Assembly (NCBI RefSeq): GCF_036178845.1
Contig: NZ_CP108070.1
Coordinates: forward strand, 11,036,001-11,100,000
Reading direction: 5' to 3'
Length of the DNA: 64,000 nt
Source of the DNA: Streptomyces sp. NBC_00271
GTDB lineage: Bacteria; Actinomycetota; Actinomycetes; Streptomycetales; Streptomycetaceae
Shown here piece after piece: positions 1 through 7,462 of this stretch; positions within the stretch are counted from its first letter, which is position 1, and every line of letters begins with the position of its first letter. The notes under the pieces were generated by a model. It had not been told where the DNA came from. It saw only the letters and a list, made by a program, of their open reading frames with translations, and made no database searches. The position numbers and the translations under genes are program-made.

Positions 1-1
1 A

Positions 2-1072
2 GAGCTGGCCCAACAGGTCACCGACGCTCTCATTCCGTACGCCCGTTCCGTGCGACTGCGTCTGGCCACGGTGGTCGGTGGGATGCCGATCGGCAGGCAG
101 GCCAGTGCGCTGCGCGGCGGCGCCGAGGTCGTCGTGGCGACGCCGGGCCGGCTCAAGGACCTCATCGACCGCGGCGAATGCAGTTTGGACCAGGTCGCCA
201 TCACCGTCCTCGACGAGGCCGACCAGATGGCCGACATGGGCTTCATGCCCCAGGTCACCGCGCTGCTCGACCAGGTGCGCCCCGAGGGGCAGCGGATGCT
301 GTTCTCGGCCACCTTGGACCGTAACGTCGACCTCCTGGTCCGCCGCTACCTGACCGACCCGGTGGTCCACTCCGTCGACCCGTCCGCGGGCGCGGTCACC
401 ACCATGGAGCACCACGTACTCCACGTGCACGGCGCGGACAAGCAGCGGACGACCACCGAGATCGCGGCCCGCGAGGGCCGGGTGATCATGTTCCTGGACA
501 CCAAGCACGCGGTGGACCGGCTGACCGAGCACCTGCTGAACAGCGGCGTCCGTGCCGCGGCCCTGCACGGCGGCAAGTCCCAGCCGCAGCGCACACGGAC
601 CCTGGCCCAGTTCAAGACCGGGCATGTGACGGTGCTGGTGGCGACCAATGTCGCGGCGCGCGGGATCCACGTCGACAACCTCGACCTGGTCGTGAACGTG
701 GACCCGCCCAGCGACCCCAAGGACTATCTGCACCGGGGCGGCCGCACGGCCCGCGCCGGCGAGTCCGGCAGCGTCGTCACCCTGGTGACGCCTCAGCAGC
801 GACGCGACATGAGCCGACTGATGACTGCCGCCGGCATCACTCCCCAGACCACCCAAGTGCGCTCGGGCGAAGCCGAGTTGAGTCGCATCACCGGCGCCCA
901 GGCCCCCTCGGGGATCGCGGTCACCATCACCGCGCCGGTCGTGGAACGTCCTCGGCGCGGCTCCTCTTCCCCGTCCCGGGGCCGGCGCGGCCGTACCGGC
1001 CAGGGCCGATCCGCCGGCGAGGCGGCACGCCGTACGCCGCGGCGGTCGTCCGCGGTTACAGCGGCGGCCTAG
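2..1072 (+). CDS. DEAD-box ATP-dependent RNA helicase (5' end outside window)
   Basis: This is the C-terminal part of a DEAD-box RNA helicase, which unwinds RNA duplexes in an ATP-dependent way. The frame is open from base 2, with 'ELAQQV' just upstream of motif Ia, so the Q motif and Walker A lie outside the window. Visible motifs in order are ATPGR, DEAD (VLDEADQM), SAT (LFSATLD), VATNVAARGIHVD and HRGGRTARAG, so both RecA-like lobes are functional-looking. A basic Arg/Gly/Ser-rich tail of about 50 residues follows, usual in streptomycete cold-shock-type helicases that contact RNA non-specifically. It ends 46 bases before the next start on the same strand and may be the first gene of a small operon. 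Confidence 0.95.
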   Translation, partial: ELAQQVTDALIPYARSVRLRLATVVGGMPIGRQASALRGGAEVVVATPGRLKDLIDRGECSLDQVAITVLDEADQMADMGFMPQVTALLDQVRPEGQRMLFSATLDRNVDLLVRRYLTDPVVHSVDPSAGAVTTMEHHVLHVHGADKQRTTTEIAAREGRVIMFLDTKHAVDRLTEHLLNSGVRAAALHGGKSQPQRTRTLAQFKTGHVTVLVATNVAARGIHVDNLDLVVNVDPPSDPKDYLHRGGRTARAGESGSVVTLVTPQQRRDMSRLMTAAGITPQTTQVRSGEAELSRITGAQAPSGIAVTITAPVVERPRRGSSSPSRGRRGRTGQGRSAGEAARRTPRRSSAVTAAA

Positions 1073-1118
1073 AACCTTCGTGATCGGAAGCCCCGCCCAC
1101 CCATGCAGGAGGACCCCT

Positions 1119-1439
1119 TTGACGCTGGTTCAGACGCAGCAACGCCTGGTCGGTTCCGTTCCCACGACCGTGTTCGACGCCCTGGACACATCCGGACCGC
1201 GGGTCGGTGACGACATGACCGTCGAGGTGGCCCTGTTCCTCATGGCCAGTGCCCGCGTCGAGTACCTGCTCCTTTGCGACCAGGACGAACACTGCACAGG
1301 CTCGGTCACGCGGGCCCAACTCGCCGTGGTCCGTGACAGCCCCGCCTATACGGACCGGATGCGTGTACGGGACGTCCTCGGCGCCGGCGGATCGCACGGC
1401 CGTGGCCCGGGTGCCCTCGCCCTCACCGTCTCCCTCTGA
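1119..1439 (+). CDS. small conserved protein, possible half CBS domain
   Basis: This is a protein of about 106 residues of unknown function. I chose TTG at 1119 because a perfect AGGAGG (1107-1112) lies six bases before it; the frame extends upstream to a GTG at 1080 without a ribosome site. The segment VGDDMTVEVALFLMASARVE followed by a predicted beta-strand (YLLLCDQDE) and a second helix resembles a single CBS repeat, which binds adenine nucleotides in other proteins. That resemblance is weak and no ligand should be assumed. It follows the helicase closely, with the next small gene 66 bases further on, so the three are probably co-transcribed. Confidence 0.7.
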   Translation: MTLVQTQQRLVGSVPTTVFDALDTSGPRVGDDMTVEVALFLMASARVEYLLLCDQDEHCTGSVTRAQLAVVRDSPAYTDRMRVRDVLGAGGSHGRGPGALALTVSL

Positions 1440-1504
1440 TCCGGCTGACCGTTCGGTATCAGCCCCGTTCCTCCCTCTCCCTTCTCCCTTCCCTGCGAGG
1501 CATC

Positions 1505-1834
1505 ATGCGCTGCGTCATCGCCCGGTTCCCCTTCGACCTCACCAAGAGCGGGGTACTTGCCTCGATGAAGGGCGTCAAGCCGGAGCCCATCACGGGGGAG
1601 TCCGTGCTCATCGGCCGCCGCCACTACCCCGCCAAGCAAGTGGGCGTGGTCATCACCCGGCAGGACCCCCGCGACTTCACCAGCGGGGAGGTCACCCGGG
1701 CCATGACACGCCTCGGCTTCACCTGCCGAGGCGTCCAAGAGCCCACCCGGGAGTCCGCGACCGCCGTGCGGGCCCTTACGCCGTTGCAGACCGCGTCGGC
1801 GCTGCTCGGCAGCCCCGCGCCGCTGGGACTGTGA
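1505..1834 (+). CDS. conserved hypothetical protein (109 aa)
   Basis: This small soluble protein has no recognised domain, signal peptide or membrane segment. ATG at 1505 is preceded by GCGAGG at a normal distance. The N-terminal half (MRCVIARFPFDLTKSGVLASM) and a central strand-rich part (QVGVVITRQDPRDFT) suggest a compact alpha/beta fold. Small proteins of this kind are, from memory, often found beside cold-shock DEAD-box helicases in Streptomyces, matching its place here as third gene behind the helicase and just ahead of a strong terminator. No function can be assigned. Confidence 0.75.
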   Translation: MRCVIARFPFDLTKSGVLASMKGVKPEPITGESVLIGRRHYPAKQVGVVITRQDPRDFTSGEVTRAMTRLGFTCRGVQEPTRESATAVRALTPLQTASALLGSPAPLGL

Positions 1835-1860
1835 GAACCGACGGAAGCTGACACCAGAAC

Positions 1861-1904
1861 AGCGAGGGGGCCCTGCCGACGCGCGTCGGCAGGGCCCCCT
1901 CGCT
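1861..1904. terminator. bidirectional terminator hairpin, 20-bp perfect stem
   Basis: Two perfectly complementary 20-base arms (1861-1880 and 1885-1904) surround a GCGC loop. It lies 27 bases after the helicase-operon stop and 56 bases from the end of the convergent gene at 1960, so it can serve both transcripts. A short T run is essentially absent, as is normal for streptomycete terminators. Confidence 0.9.
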
Positions 1905-1959
1905 TGTCACCGTCCGGCCGACGGCTCCCGGCCGACCGGAGCGGTCCGGGTACGGCGCC

Positions 1960-2334
1960 TCACTGGTCGGAGTAGCTGAAGTCGCCCACCGTCCAGGCGC
2001 TGACGTCCTTGATCGCGACGCGGTACATTCCGCCCGTCTCGGGAATTCCGACGCTTCCCTGCAGGATCCGGGCGAGGTGGAAGTGCAGATGCGTGGGGGC
2101 CCCGCCGGGTTCGGGCCGGCCCACTGTCCGGTCGGCGGAGAAGACGTCGGAGAAGGGGCCCAGACGGTCCGAGTCCTTCAGGACCTCCGACACGCGCTCC
2201 CTCCACACGCCTTCGGGAGCCAGCCGCCCGGTGATGACGGCACCGCCGACCACCACGGTCAATGACATCTGATTGCTCTGCTCGGACTCCACCAGGGCGC
2301 AGAGATCCACGAGCAGCTCGTCAGGGTTCGACAT
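1960..2334 (-). CDS. GvpU-like gas vesicle accessory protein
   Basis: This protein of about 124 residues matches my memory of the GvpU family: a helix with LCALVESEQSNQ, a strand pair MSLTVVVGGAVITGRL, a HLHFHLARI segment and a C-terminal MYRVAIKDVSAWTVGDFSYSD. GvpU proteins accompany gas-vesicle (gvp) clusters, where their role is accessory and poorly defined; none of the structural gvp genes is in this window. I chose the ATG at 2334 (MSNPDELLV); the frame is open to 2427, so a 155-residue form is possible. It is convergent with the helicase operon and shares its terminator. Confidence 0.65.
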   Translation of the reverse strand: MSNPDELLVDLCALVESEQSNQMSLTVVVGGAVITGRLAPEGVWRERVSEVLKDSDRLGPFSDVFSADRTVGRPEPGGAPTHLHFHLARILQGSVGIPETGGMYRVAIKDVSAWTVGDFSYSDQ

Positions 2335-2800
2335 GAGAGCCGATTCTATTCCGTGCGCGATCCGGGCGCTGGAGTCGGTCGACCGCCGCGTCCCTACTGC
2401 CACCTGCTCATATGGCCCGCACGACACAGAATATCGATGCCCTGAGCAACCTAAAATCTATGTTTGACAGAGTAGACATTGGGCTGTTGCGTGATTAGTG
2501 TTTCTCTCGTAGTGCAGAAGTTCGCAGGTCGGGGTGGCTGAGGAGTCTCGAAACCGAGCTGTCCGTAGGACGGGGACGAGACCGCCGGCCGCGCCGCCTG
2601 GCAAGCGAGTTGATTCAGCGGAGGTACGGAAGGAGCCGACGCCATCGGGATCACCCGGCCGACATGCACGAGGTCGGGTGCCGCAAGACCCCGGAATGGA
2701 AGGTGGTCCCCGGTCAAGCATCCGCGAACCCCGCATTCCCGCCCCCTCACAGGGGCCAGGTAGCGGAAACAAGAGGTCGGCAGAGCAGTAGCGCCGACAG
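2335..2800. other. long intergenic region, probable leader/promoter of the MerR gene
   Basis: I see no convincing protein gene in these 466 bases; open frames here have no ribosome site or family resemblance. A TTGACA hexamer occurs at 2464-2469 on the plus strand, but no good -10 lies 16-18 bases downstream. Several short self-complementary stretches (for example CTGTCC..GGACGG near 2560-2575) suggest a long, structured untranslated leader for the downstream regulator. That is inference. Confidence 0.35.
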
Positions 2801-2875
2801 ATGGTGTTCAATTTCCTTCGGGGCCCTGGTGCCGTACGGCATCGGGGCCCCTCGACGCGTTGCACAACGAGGTGA
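2801..2875 (+). CDS. putative leader peptide (24 aa) upstream of MerR gene
   Basis: An ATG at 2801 opens a 24-codon frame beginning MVFNFLRGPGAV and ending at TGA 2873-2875, one base before the MerR-family ATG at 2877. Its last codons contain the GAGGTG that serves as the ribosome site of the regulator, so translation of the short frame would run straight into it. The peptide is rich in Arg and Gly and is encoded partly inside a strong hairpin. No clear ribosome site precedes the ATG. It could be a real leader peptide controlling its neighbour or a chance frame. Confidence 0.35.
   Translation: MVFNFLRGPGAVRHRGPSTRCTTR
2820..2851 (+). promoter_or_regulatory. hairpin in the leader of the MerR-type gene
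   Basis: The arms GGGGCCCTGGTGCC (2820-2833) and GGCATCGGGGCCCC (2838-2851) pair over 14 positions with two G-U wobbles around a GTAC loop. The stem lies 25 bases before the regulator's start and inside the 24-codon leader frame. Ribosome movement on that frame would open the stem, which is the usual layout of an attenuator or translation-coupled control element. Confidence 0.5.
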
Positions 2876-2876
2876 A

Positions 2877-3221
2877 ATGACAGCAGATACTCCACTGAGT
2901 GGTCGTCTGGACGACGACGACTACCCCGCGTACACGATGGGCCGGGCCGCCGAGATGCTCGGCACGACTCCCGGCTTCCTCCGGGCCATCGGGGAAGCCC
3001 GCCTGATCACTCCGCTGCGCTCGGAGGGTGGGCACCGTAGGTACTCCCGCTACCAACTTCGGATCGCCGCCCGCGCCCGCGAGCTCGTCGACAGGGGGAC
3101 CCCGGTCGAGGCCGCTTGCCGCATCGTCATCCTCGAGGACCAACTCGAGGAAGCGCAGCGCATCAACGCCGAGTACCGTCGCGCCGCGAACGAGGTGTCC
3201 GACACTTCCGGTTCGGGCTGA
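2877..3221 (+). CDS. MerR-type helix-turn-helix regulator (114 aa)
   Basis: This is a small single-domain DNA-binding protein. Residues about 18-60 carry a MerR-like winged helix-turn-helix: YTMGRAAEMLGTTPGFLRAI, then the wing with EGGHRRYSRYQL. A second helical part (VEAACRIVILEDQLEEAQRI) can form a coiled-coil for dimerisation. There is no C-terminal effector domain, so it resembles the small streptomycete MerR/BldC-like proteins rather than metal or drug sensors. Start ATG at 2877 has GAGGTG immediately upstream. Its target is unknown. Confidence 0.85.
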   Translation: MTADTPLSGRLDDDDYPAYTMGRAAEMLGTTPGFLRAIGEARLITPLRSEGGHRRYSRYQLRIAARARELVDRGTPVEAACRIVILEDQLEEAQRINAEYRRAANEVSDTSGSG

Positions 3222-3379
3222 GCGCGTACGGCCCCACCACGCATGCCCCACCGTGAGCGCCTCCACGGGATCGCGGTCGTGTTCCGTGGTGGGCCGCACA
3301 GCACAACGGAGTTGACGCGCCGTGTGGAGGATCACCCGTATGGGGCATTTGCCTCGTCGGCTCCGGGGCGGCCGAGGAG

Positions 3380-5188
3380 CTACTGGTCGCTCCGGCCGCT
3401 TCGGTCGCTGGGGTCGGTGCGGAGGTTGGCCGCCAACCGGGTGATGGTCTGGACCGCGAGCTCGGCGAAGTTCGAGCGGGCGACGATCGCGGTGGTCTCC
3501 CCTTGCCGACGGACACTGCGCAGGTCGCGCTGGACCTGGCGTGAGAGCTGATGGAGCTCGCCTTGGGCGGTGGCGAGTCGCTGCTCGGCGGCGCTGCGGA
3601 TCCGACGGTGCTCACGTCGGGTGCGGGGGGCGCCCGAAGAGCTCGGTGTGGGCATGTCGGGGCTCGTTTCCGTGTGATGCGGCTGCGCCACCGGCACGGG
3701 GCGGATGCCGACGGCGTCGAGGTAGGTGGCGAGTGAGCCGAGGTCGGCCGTGCCGACCACGGCCGCGACGTATCCGTCCGGACGCACGAGCACCCACTGC
3801 CCGGACGACAGTCCGTAGGCGCTGTGGACATGGCCGCCGGTGTCGAGGATGTCGCCCCCGCCGCCGATGACGTGAAGGTGCAGGCCACTGCGCGGAGCCG
3901 GTGCCGGGGCATCGTCGACGTCGTAGCCGAGCAGGGTCCAGTGGGGCCCCTGGAACAGGCTGAACAAACGCGTGGGGAGGCCACCCGCGCCGGTCACGGG
4001 CGCGTCGGGCGCGCGGTCGCCGGCCAGGACGCCGTTGCCGCGGTCCGGACTGGTCATCGACAAGGGCGAGTCCAGGTAGCCGAGATCGAGCTGGCTCACC
4101 TCGCGGCCCCGGTGGGTGTCTCGGTTCTTGGCCGCTTCGAGCAGCCTCTCGGAGAGGCCGAGGACTGCCTCGGCGATCGGCCGACGCTCTTTCTCGTAGG
4201 TCGACAGCAACGATTCCGGGGCGCCGTCGAGCACGGCGGCGAGTTTCCAGCCGAGGTTGTAGGCGTCCTGGACGCTTGTGTTGAGGCCCTGTCCGCCGGT
4301 CGGCGGATGGCAGTGTGCCGCGTCTCCCGTCAGGAACACCCGCTCGCGCCGGTAGGTGTCGGCCAGCCGGGCGTTCATCTCGAACGCGGACGCCCAGGAC
4401 ACCGAACGGATCACGACGTCGTTCCGGCCGGCGCGTTCGCGGAAGAACGAGGTGAGACCCTCGGCCGAAAGGTCGATGTCGACATCGAACGGGATCGGGG
4501 CCTGGAGCTGGAACATGTCGGTGCCGTAGAGCGGGCACATCGACACCTGCGCCGCCGTGTCCTCGCCCCAACGGTGCCAGGCGTCCGACGAGACGCCATC
4601 GACCAGGACGTCCGCGACGATCGCCCGGACGCCGAGGGTCTTGCCGGGGAAGCCGATACCGAGGGCCTTGCGGACGAAGCTCGATCCACCGTCGGCGCCA
4701 ATCAGGTACGAGGCCCGCACGGTCCGCTCGCCGTCAGGGGTCGCGATCCGGGCGGTCACGCCGTCGGCGTCCTGGTCGAAGCCGACGAGTTCGTGGCTGT
4801 AGTACGGGGCATGGCCGAGCTCGGTCAGTCGTTCCCGCAGCCGGCGCTCGGTGAGGAACTGCGGAACGAGCAGCGGGATCTGGTACGGCTCGTCCGGCGT
4901 CGGATCCGACATCTCGACGACGGCCTTGTCAACCGGTCCCTCGGCGGTGTGGAAACGCTGGACGGGGTACTCACCCCCGGAGGCGACGATCCGGTCGATC
5001 ACGCCGAGGTCCTCGAACACCTCTTGGCTTCGGGGCTGAATGCCCTTGCCGCGGGAGCCGATGAACGGATGCGCCGCCTTGTCGATCAGCAGGAATCCGA
5101 CATTCCGCCGGGCGAGGTCGATGGCGAGGGTTAATCCGGCCGCTCCCGTTCCGCAGATGATCACGTCAGTGTCCGAGATGTGAGTCAT
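3380..5188 (-). CDS. FAD-dependent aromatic monooxygenase (PHBH/RdmE type)
   Basis: This class A flavoprotein monooxygenase should hydroxylate an aromatic or polyketide substrate using NAD(P)H and O2. The Rossmann FAD motif GTGAAGLTLA lies near residues 13-22, the mid-protein GADGGSS motif near 167, and the GDAAHCHPPTGGQGLN motif that binds the flavin pyrophosphate near 290. The C-terminal thioredoxin-like domain typical of the phenol-hydroxylase branch follows (WTLLGYDVDD..GQWVLVRPDGYVA). A charged helical extension of about 95 residues after that is unusual. ATG at 5188 has GGAGAG upstream. It is divergent from a MarR regulator across a palindromic operator and is probably repressed by it until an aromatic ligand appears. 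The substrate cannot be told from sequence. Confidence 0.9.
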   Translation of the reverse strand: MTHISDTDVIICGTGAAGLTLAIDLARRNVGFLLIDKAAHPFIGSRGKGIQPRSQEVFEDLGVIDRIVASGGEYPVQRFHTAEGPVDKAVVEMSDPTPDEPYQIPLLVPQFLTERRLRERLTELGHAPYYSHELVGFDQDADGVTARIATPDGERTVRASYLIGADGGSSFVRKALGIGFPGKTLGVRAIVADVLVDGVSSDAWHRWGEDTAAQVSMCPLYGTDMFQLQAPIPFDVDIDLSAEGLTSFFRERAGRNDVVIRSVSWASAFEMNARLADTYRRERVFLTGDAAHCHPPTGGQGLNTSVQDAYNLGWKLAAVLDGAPESLLSTYEKERRPIAEAVLGLSERLLEAAKNRDTHRGREVSQLDLGYLDSPLSMTSPDRGNGVLAGDRAPDAPVTGAGGLPTRLFSLFQGPHWTLLGYDVDDAPAPAPRSGLHLHVIGGGGDILDTGGHVHSAYGLSSGQWVLVRPDGYVAAVVGTADLGSLATYLDAVGIRPVPVAQPHHTETSPDMPTPSSSGAPRTRREHRRIRSAAEQRLATAQGELHQLSRQVQRDLRSVRRQGETTAIVARSNFAELAVQTITRLAANLRTDPSDRSGRSDQ

Positions 5189-5255
5189 GGCTCAGCTCTC
5201 CGTCGGCAGTAGGTGTCCGAGCGGTTCGCACGCTCGGAGGCGACGCACCAAGGTT

Positions 5256-5294
5256 GGTACGTGGCACGAACTAAAGTAGTTCGCGCCACGTACC
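5256..5294. promoter_or_regulatory. 39-bp palindromic operator between monooxygenase and MarR genes
   Basis: The arms GGTACGTGGCACGAACTA (5256-5273) and its complement (5277-5294) match at 17 of 18 positions around an AAG spacer. This is the expected form of a MarR dimer site. It lies upstream of both divergent starts and overlaps the probable -35 of the marR promoter, so binding would autoregulate marR and shut off the monooxygenase. Confidence 0.75.
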
Positions 5295-5302
5295 TTTGCA
5301 AG

Positions 5303-5308
5303 TAGAAT
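5303..5308 (+). promoter_or_regulatory. -10 hexamer of marR promoter (probable leaderless mRNA)
   Basis: TAGAAT ends six bases before the ATG at 5315, which places the transcription start at or next to the A of the start codon. A possible -35 (TTCGCG, 5280-5285) lies 17 bases upstream inside the operator. The only purine-rich stretch, GGAG, sits one base from the ATG and is too close to act as a ribosome site. Confidence 0.5.
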
Positions 5309-5314
5309 CGGAGC

Positions 5315-5818
5315 ATGACTTCTCCCAACGACACGCCGCCCTCGATCGCACCGTCACGCACAGGTGGGGAACCCGTGCTGGTGGATGTGGACGCCCTCGC
5401 CCAGCTGTCGTTTCTGGTGCACAACGCCCTGGACGAGATCGCCGGGCAGCGCGACTTGTCGATCACCCAGGCGCGACTGCTCGGGGTGCTGCGCGACCGG
5501 GAGCCGACGATGAACCAGCTCGGTCGGCTGCTCGGCCTGGACAAGTCCTCGATCAGCGGCCTGGTCGACCGCGCACAGCGTCGCGGCCTGGTCACGCGCA
5601 CCGTCAGCGCGAACGACCGCCGCGCGTTCCGGGTGTCGATCACCGACGCCGGTCGACAGCTCATCGAACAGCTCGCGGCACAGTTCGCCGAGCAGATCGA
5701 GCTGGCCGTCGCGCCGCTCTCGGATGTCGACCGGGAGCGGCTGTCCCAGTTGGCGGCCCAGGTCGTGGCCTCCGACGCCCACCGCCGCGGCATCGACCTG
5801 CGCACCACACCCCGCTGA
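5315..5818 (+). CDS. MarR-family transcriptional regulator
   Basis: This 167-residue protein has the MarR winged-helix layout. An N-terminal dimerisation helix is followed by the recognition region (TMNQLGRLLGLDKSSISGLVDRAQRRGL), then the wing with the family-typical NDRRAFRVSITDAG and C-terminal dimerisation helices. The wing contains the conserved D-R-R that contacts DNA. It most likely represses the divergent monooxygenase gene and itself through the palindrome at 5256-5294, with release by an aromatic ligand; that part is inferred from gene arrangement. Confidence 0.92.
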   Translation: MTSPNDTPPSIAPSRTGGEPVLVDVDALAQLSFLVHNALDEIAGQRDLSITQARLLGVLRDREPTMNQLGRLLGLDKSSISGLVDRAQRRGLVTRTVSANDRRAFRVSITDAGRQLIEQLAAQFAEQIELAVAPLSDVDRERLSQLAAQVVASDAHRRGIDLRTTPR

Positions 5819-5849
5819 CCGGGCCTCAGAGAACCCGCTCCTGCTGGGG

Positions 5850-5912
5850 GAGGGGGCGGCTCGAACGGTGACGCCCGGCTCTCCGGCGCCGGACCGCCGA
5901 GGCCGCCCCCTC
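5850..5912. terminator. bidirectional terminator between marR and GH64 gene
   Basis: GAGGGGGCGGC (5850-5860) and GCCGCCCCCTC (5902-5912) form an 11-bp perfect stem. The 41-base interior can fold further on its CCGGCGCCGG stretch. It sits between two convergent genes and can end both transcripts. Confidence 0.7.
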
Positions 5913-5926
5913 TTCACTGCGTGGGA

Positions 5927-7447
5927 TCACCAGCCGATGCCGAGCGTCAGCCCGGTCGGCGGGTTCGCGTTGCCCAGGATCTGCACGGACGACTGGTCGT
6001 TGATGTCGTCGTAGGGGAAGGCGTAGGCGCGCCGGTCGAGGCCGACGGTGTGGAGGAAGGCGGCGTAGTCGTTCTTGGTGCCTCCGGTGTAGTAGGCGGA
6101 CGGGGTGTACCAGGCCGAGGTGTCGAGGGCCACGCCCCGGTTGAACGCGGCGCAGAACTCCGCGCCGAGCTGCTTCTCCGGGTCGCTGCCCGAGGCCAGC
6201 GTGCCCGCGCAGGCCATGACGTCCGGGGAGGACGGCTTCCGGAGCGCGTAGGGACCGGCGCCGTTCTTGGTGAAGGTGAGCGTGGTCCCGGAGACACCGC
6301 CGGTGAAGGTCTCACCGAGCCGGGTCAGCCTGAAGGGGTGCGTGGAGTAGTAGGACCAGGTCTGGTCGATGGTCGACTGGAGGTGGTTCGCCTGGGAGCC
6401 TCCCGTGAGGAAGAGGTCGGAGGAGCGCGGCGCGACGATCCGGTAGGTGTTCTGCAGTGGCTTGAAGGCCGTGCCCACCGAGGCGGCGTACTGGGACATC
6501 ACCTGGGCGCGGGTCTGTGTGATGCCACGTGTGGTGTCGTAGCCGCTCGACGTCTGCGTCAGACGTGAGGTCATCGGGAAGCCGAACTGGTCGACCTGGG
6601 TGGTGTTGCCGCCGAAGGCCACCTGCCCGAAGACGTACGTGTACTCGTACCAGTCGTAGTAGACATCGGTGTTGGGGTCGTTCGGATTGCGCAGGTCGGG
6701 GCCGCCCCAGCCCTGGTCGTCCGGGGAGACCGGAATGTACAGCGGGGAGCCGAGGGAGACGTAGATCCGGCCGCCGCGGATCGACGTCGGCGAAGGTACC
6801 GAACCGCCCGACTGGGCGAGCGTGAACGACATGCTCGGGTAGTTCACGCCGTTCTTGGTCAGGTGTCCGGGCGCGTTCGCGTCCAGGTGGTTGATGTGGG
6901 TCATGGTTCCGTCGGCCTTCATGTACGACCACTGACCGGGCGTCACCTGGCCGAGCACGGTGATGTGGATCTGTGCGTTGGTGTACGTGCCACGGGTGTT
7001 GTTCTGGAAGGTGATCGGGAAGCTGCCGCCCCCGCCCCCGCCCCCGCCTCCGCCGTCGACGGAGTAGGTGAAGTGCGGGGTGTCGTAGAGCGGGCCGCTC
7101 CTCTCGTATGTGAACCAGTACTCCAGGGTGAAGCCGCTCGGTAGGCCGCTGACGTTCTGCTGCCAGGTGCCCGCGTTGTTCGTCATCCGGAAGTTCTGCT
7201 GGCCGGCGCCGGCCGACAGGTAGTGCACGTCGACCAGGGACGCGGGGGCGGTCGGCTTGAACCAGATCTGGACCGAACCGGAACCGGTCGAGGTGACGCC
7301 CTGGGTGTAGTCGGCGGCGGCCTTCGCGGGCACCGCCCCGGCCAGGCCCAGCGCCAGCACCGTGAGGAGGGCGGTCAGGACGGCCGTCACCAGCCGCCTG
7401 ACCCCGGGGCGTGACCTCCTGGACCTGGCCGGGAGATATGCGATCAT
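5927..7447 (-). CDS. secreted GH64 beta-1,3-glucanase with CBM56
   Basis: This extracellular endo-beta-1,3-glucanase should hydrolyse laminarin-like fungal or algal glucans. Residues 1-44 are an export signal with an Arg-rich start and a hydrophobic core ending near AKAA. Residues about 46-130 match a CBM56 beta-1,3-glucan-binding module. A poly-Gly linker (132-141) joins it to a GH64 catalytic domain that runs to residue 506. In that family a Glu and an Asp act in catalysis; E268 in WYEYTY and D286 in QVDQFG are the likely pair. GGGAGAG precedes ATG 7447. It starts 15 bases after the GH16 stop, so the two enzymes form one operon. Confidence 0.92.
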   Translation of the reverse strand: MIAYLPARSRRSRPGVRRLVTAVLTALLTVLALGLAGAVPAKAAADYTQGVTSTGSGSVQIWFKPTAPASLVDVHYLSAGAGQQNFRMTNNAGTWQQNVSGLPSGFTLEYWFTYERSGPLYDTPHFTYSVDGGGGGGGGGGSFPITFQNNTRGTYTNAQIHITVLGQVTPGQWSYMKADGTMTHINHLDANAPGHLTKNGVNYPSMSFTLAQSGGSVPSPTSIRGGRIYVSLGSPLYIPVSPDDQGWGGPDLRNPNDPNTDVYYDWYEYTYVFGQVAFGGNTTQVDQFGFPMTSRLTQTSSGYDTTRGITQTRAQVMSQYAASVGTAFKPLQNTYRIVAPRSSDLFLTGGSQANHLQSTIDQTWSYYSTHPFRLTRLGETFTGGVSGTTLTFTKNGAGPYALRKPSSPDVMACAGTLASGSDPEKQLGAEFCAAFNRGVALDTSAWYTPSAYYTGGTKNDYAAFLHTVGLDRRAYAFPYDDINDQSSVQILGNANPPTGLTLGIGW

Positions 7448-7462
7448 CCGTCAACTCTCCCG

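Noticed and set aside
2335..2800. Long leader considered as RNase P RNA, tmRNA or a known riboswitch
   Set aside because: None of the conserved landmark sequences of those RNAs is present, so it is described only as a structured, unassigned region.
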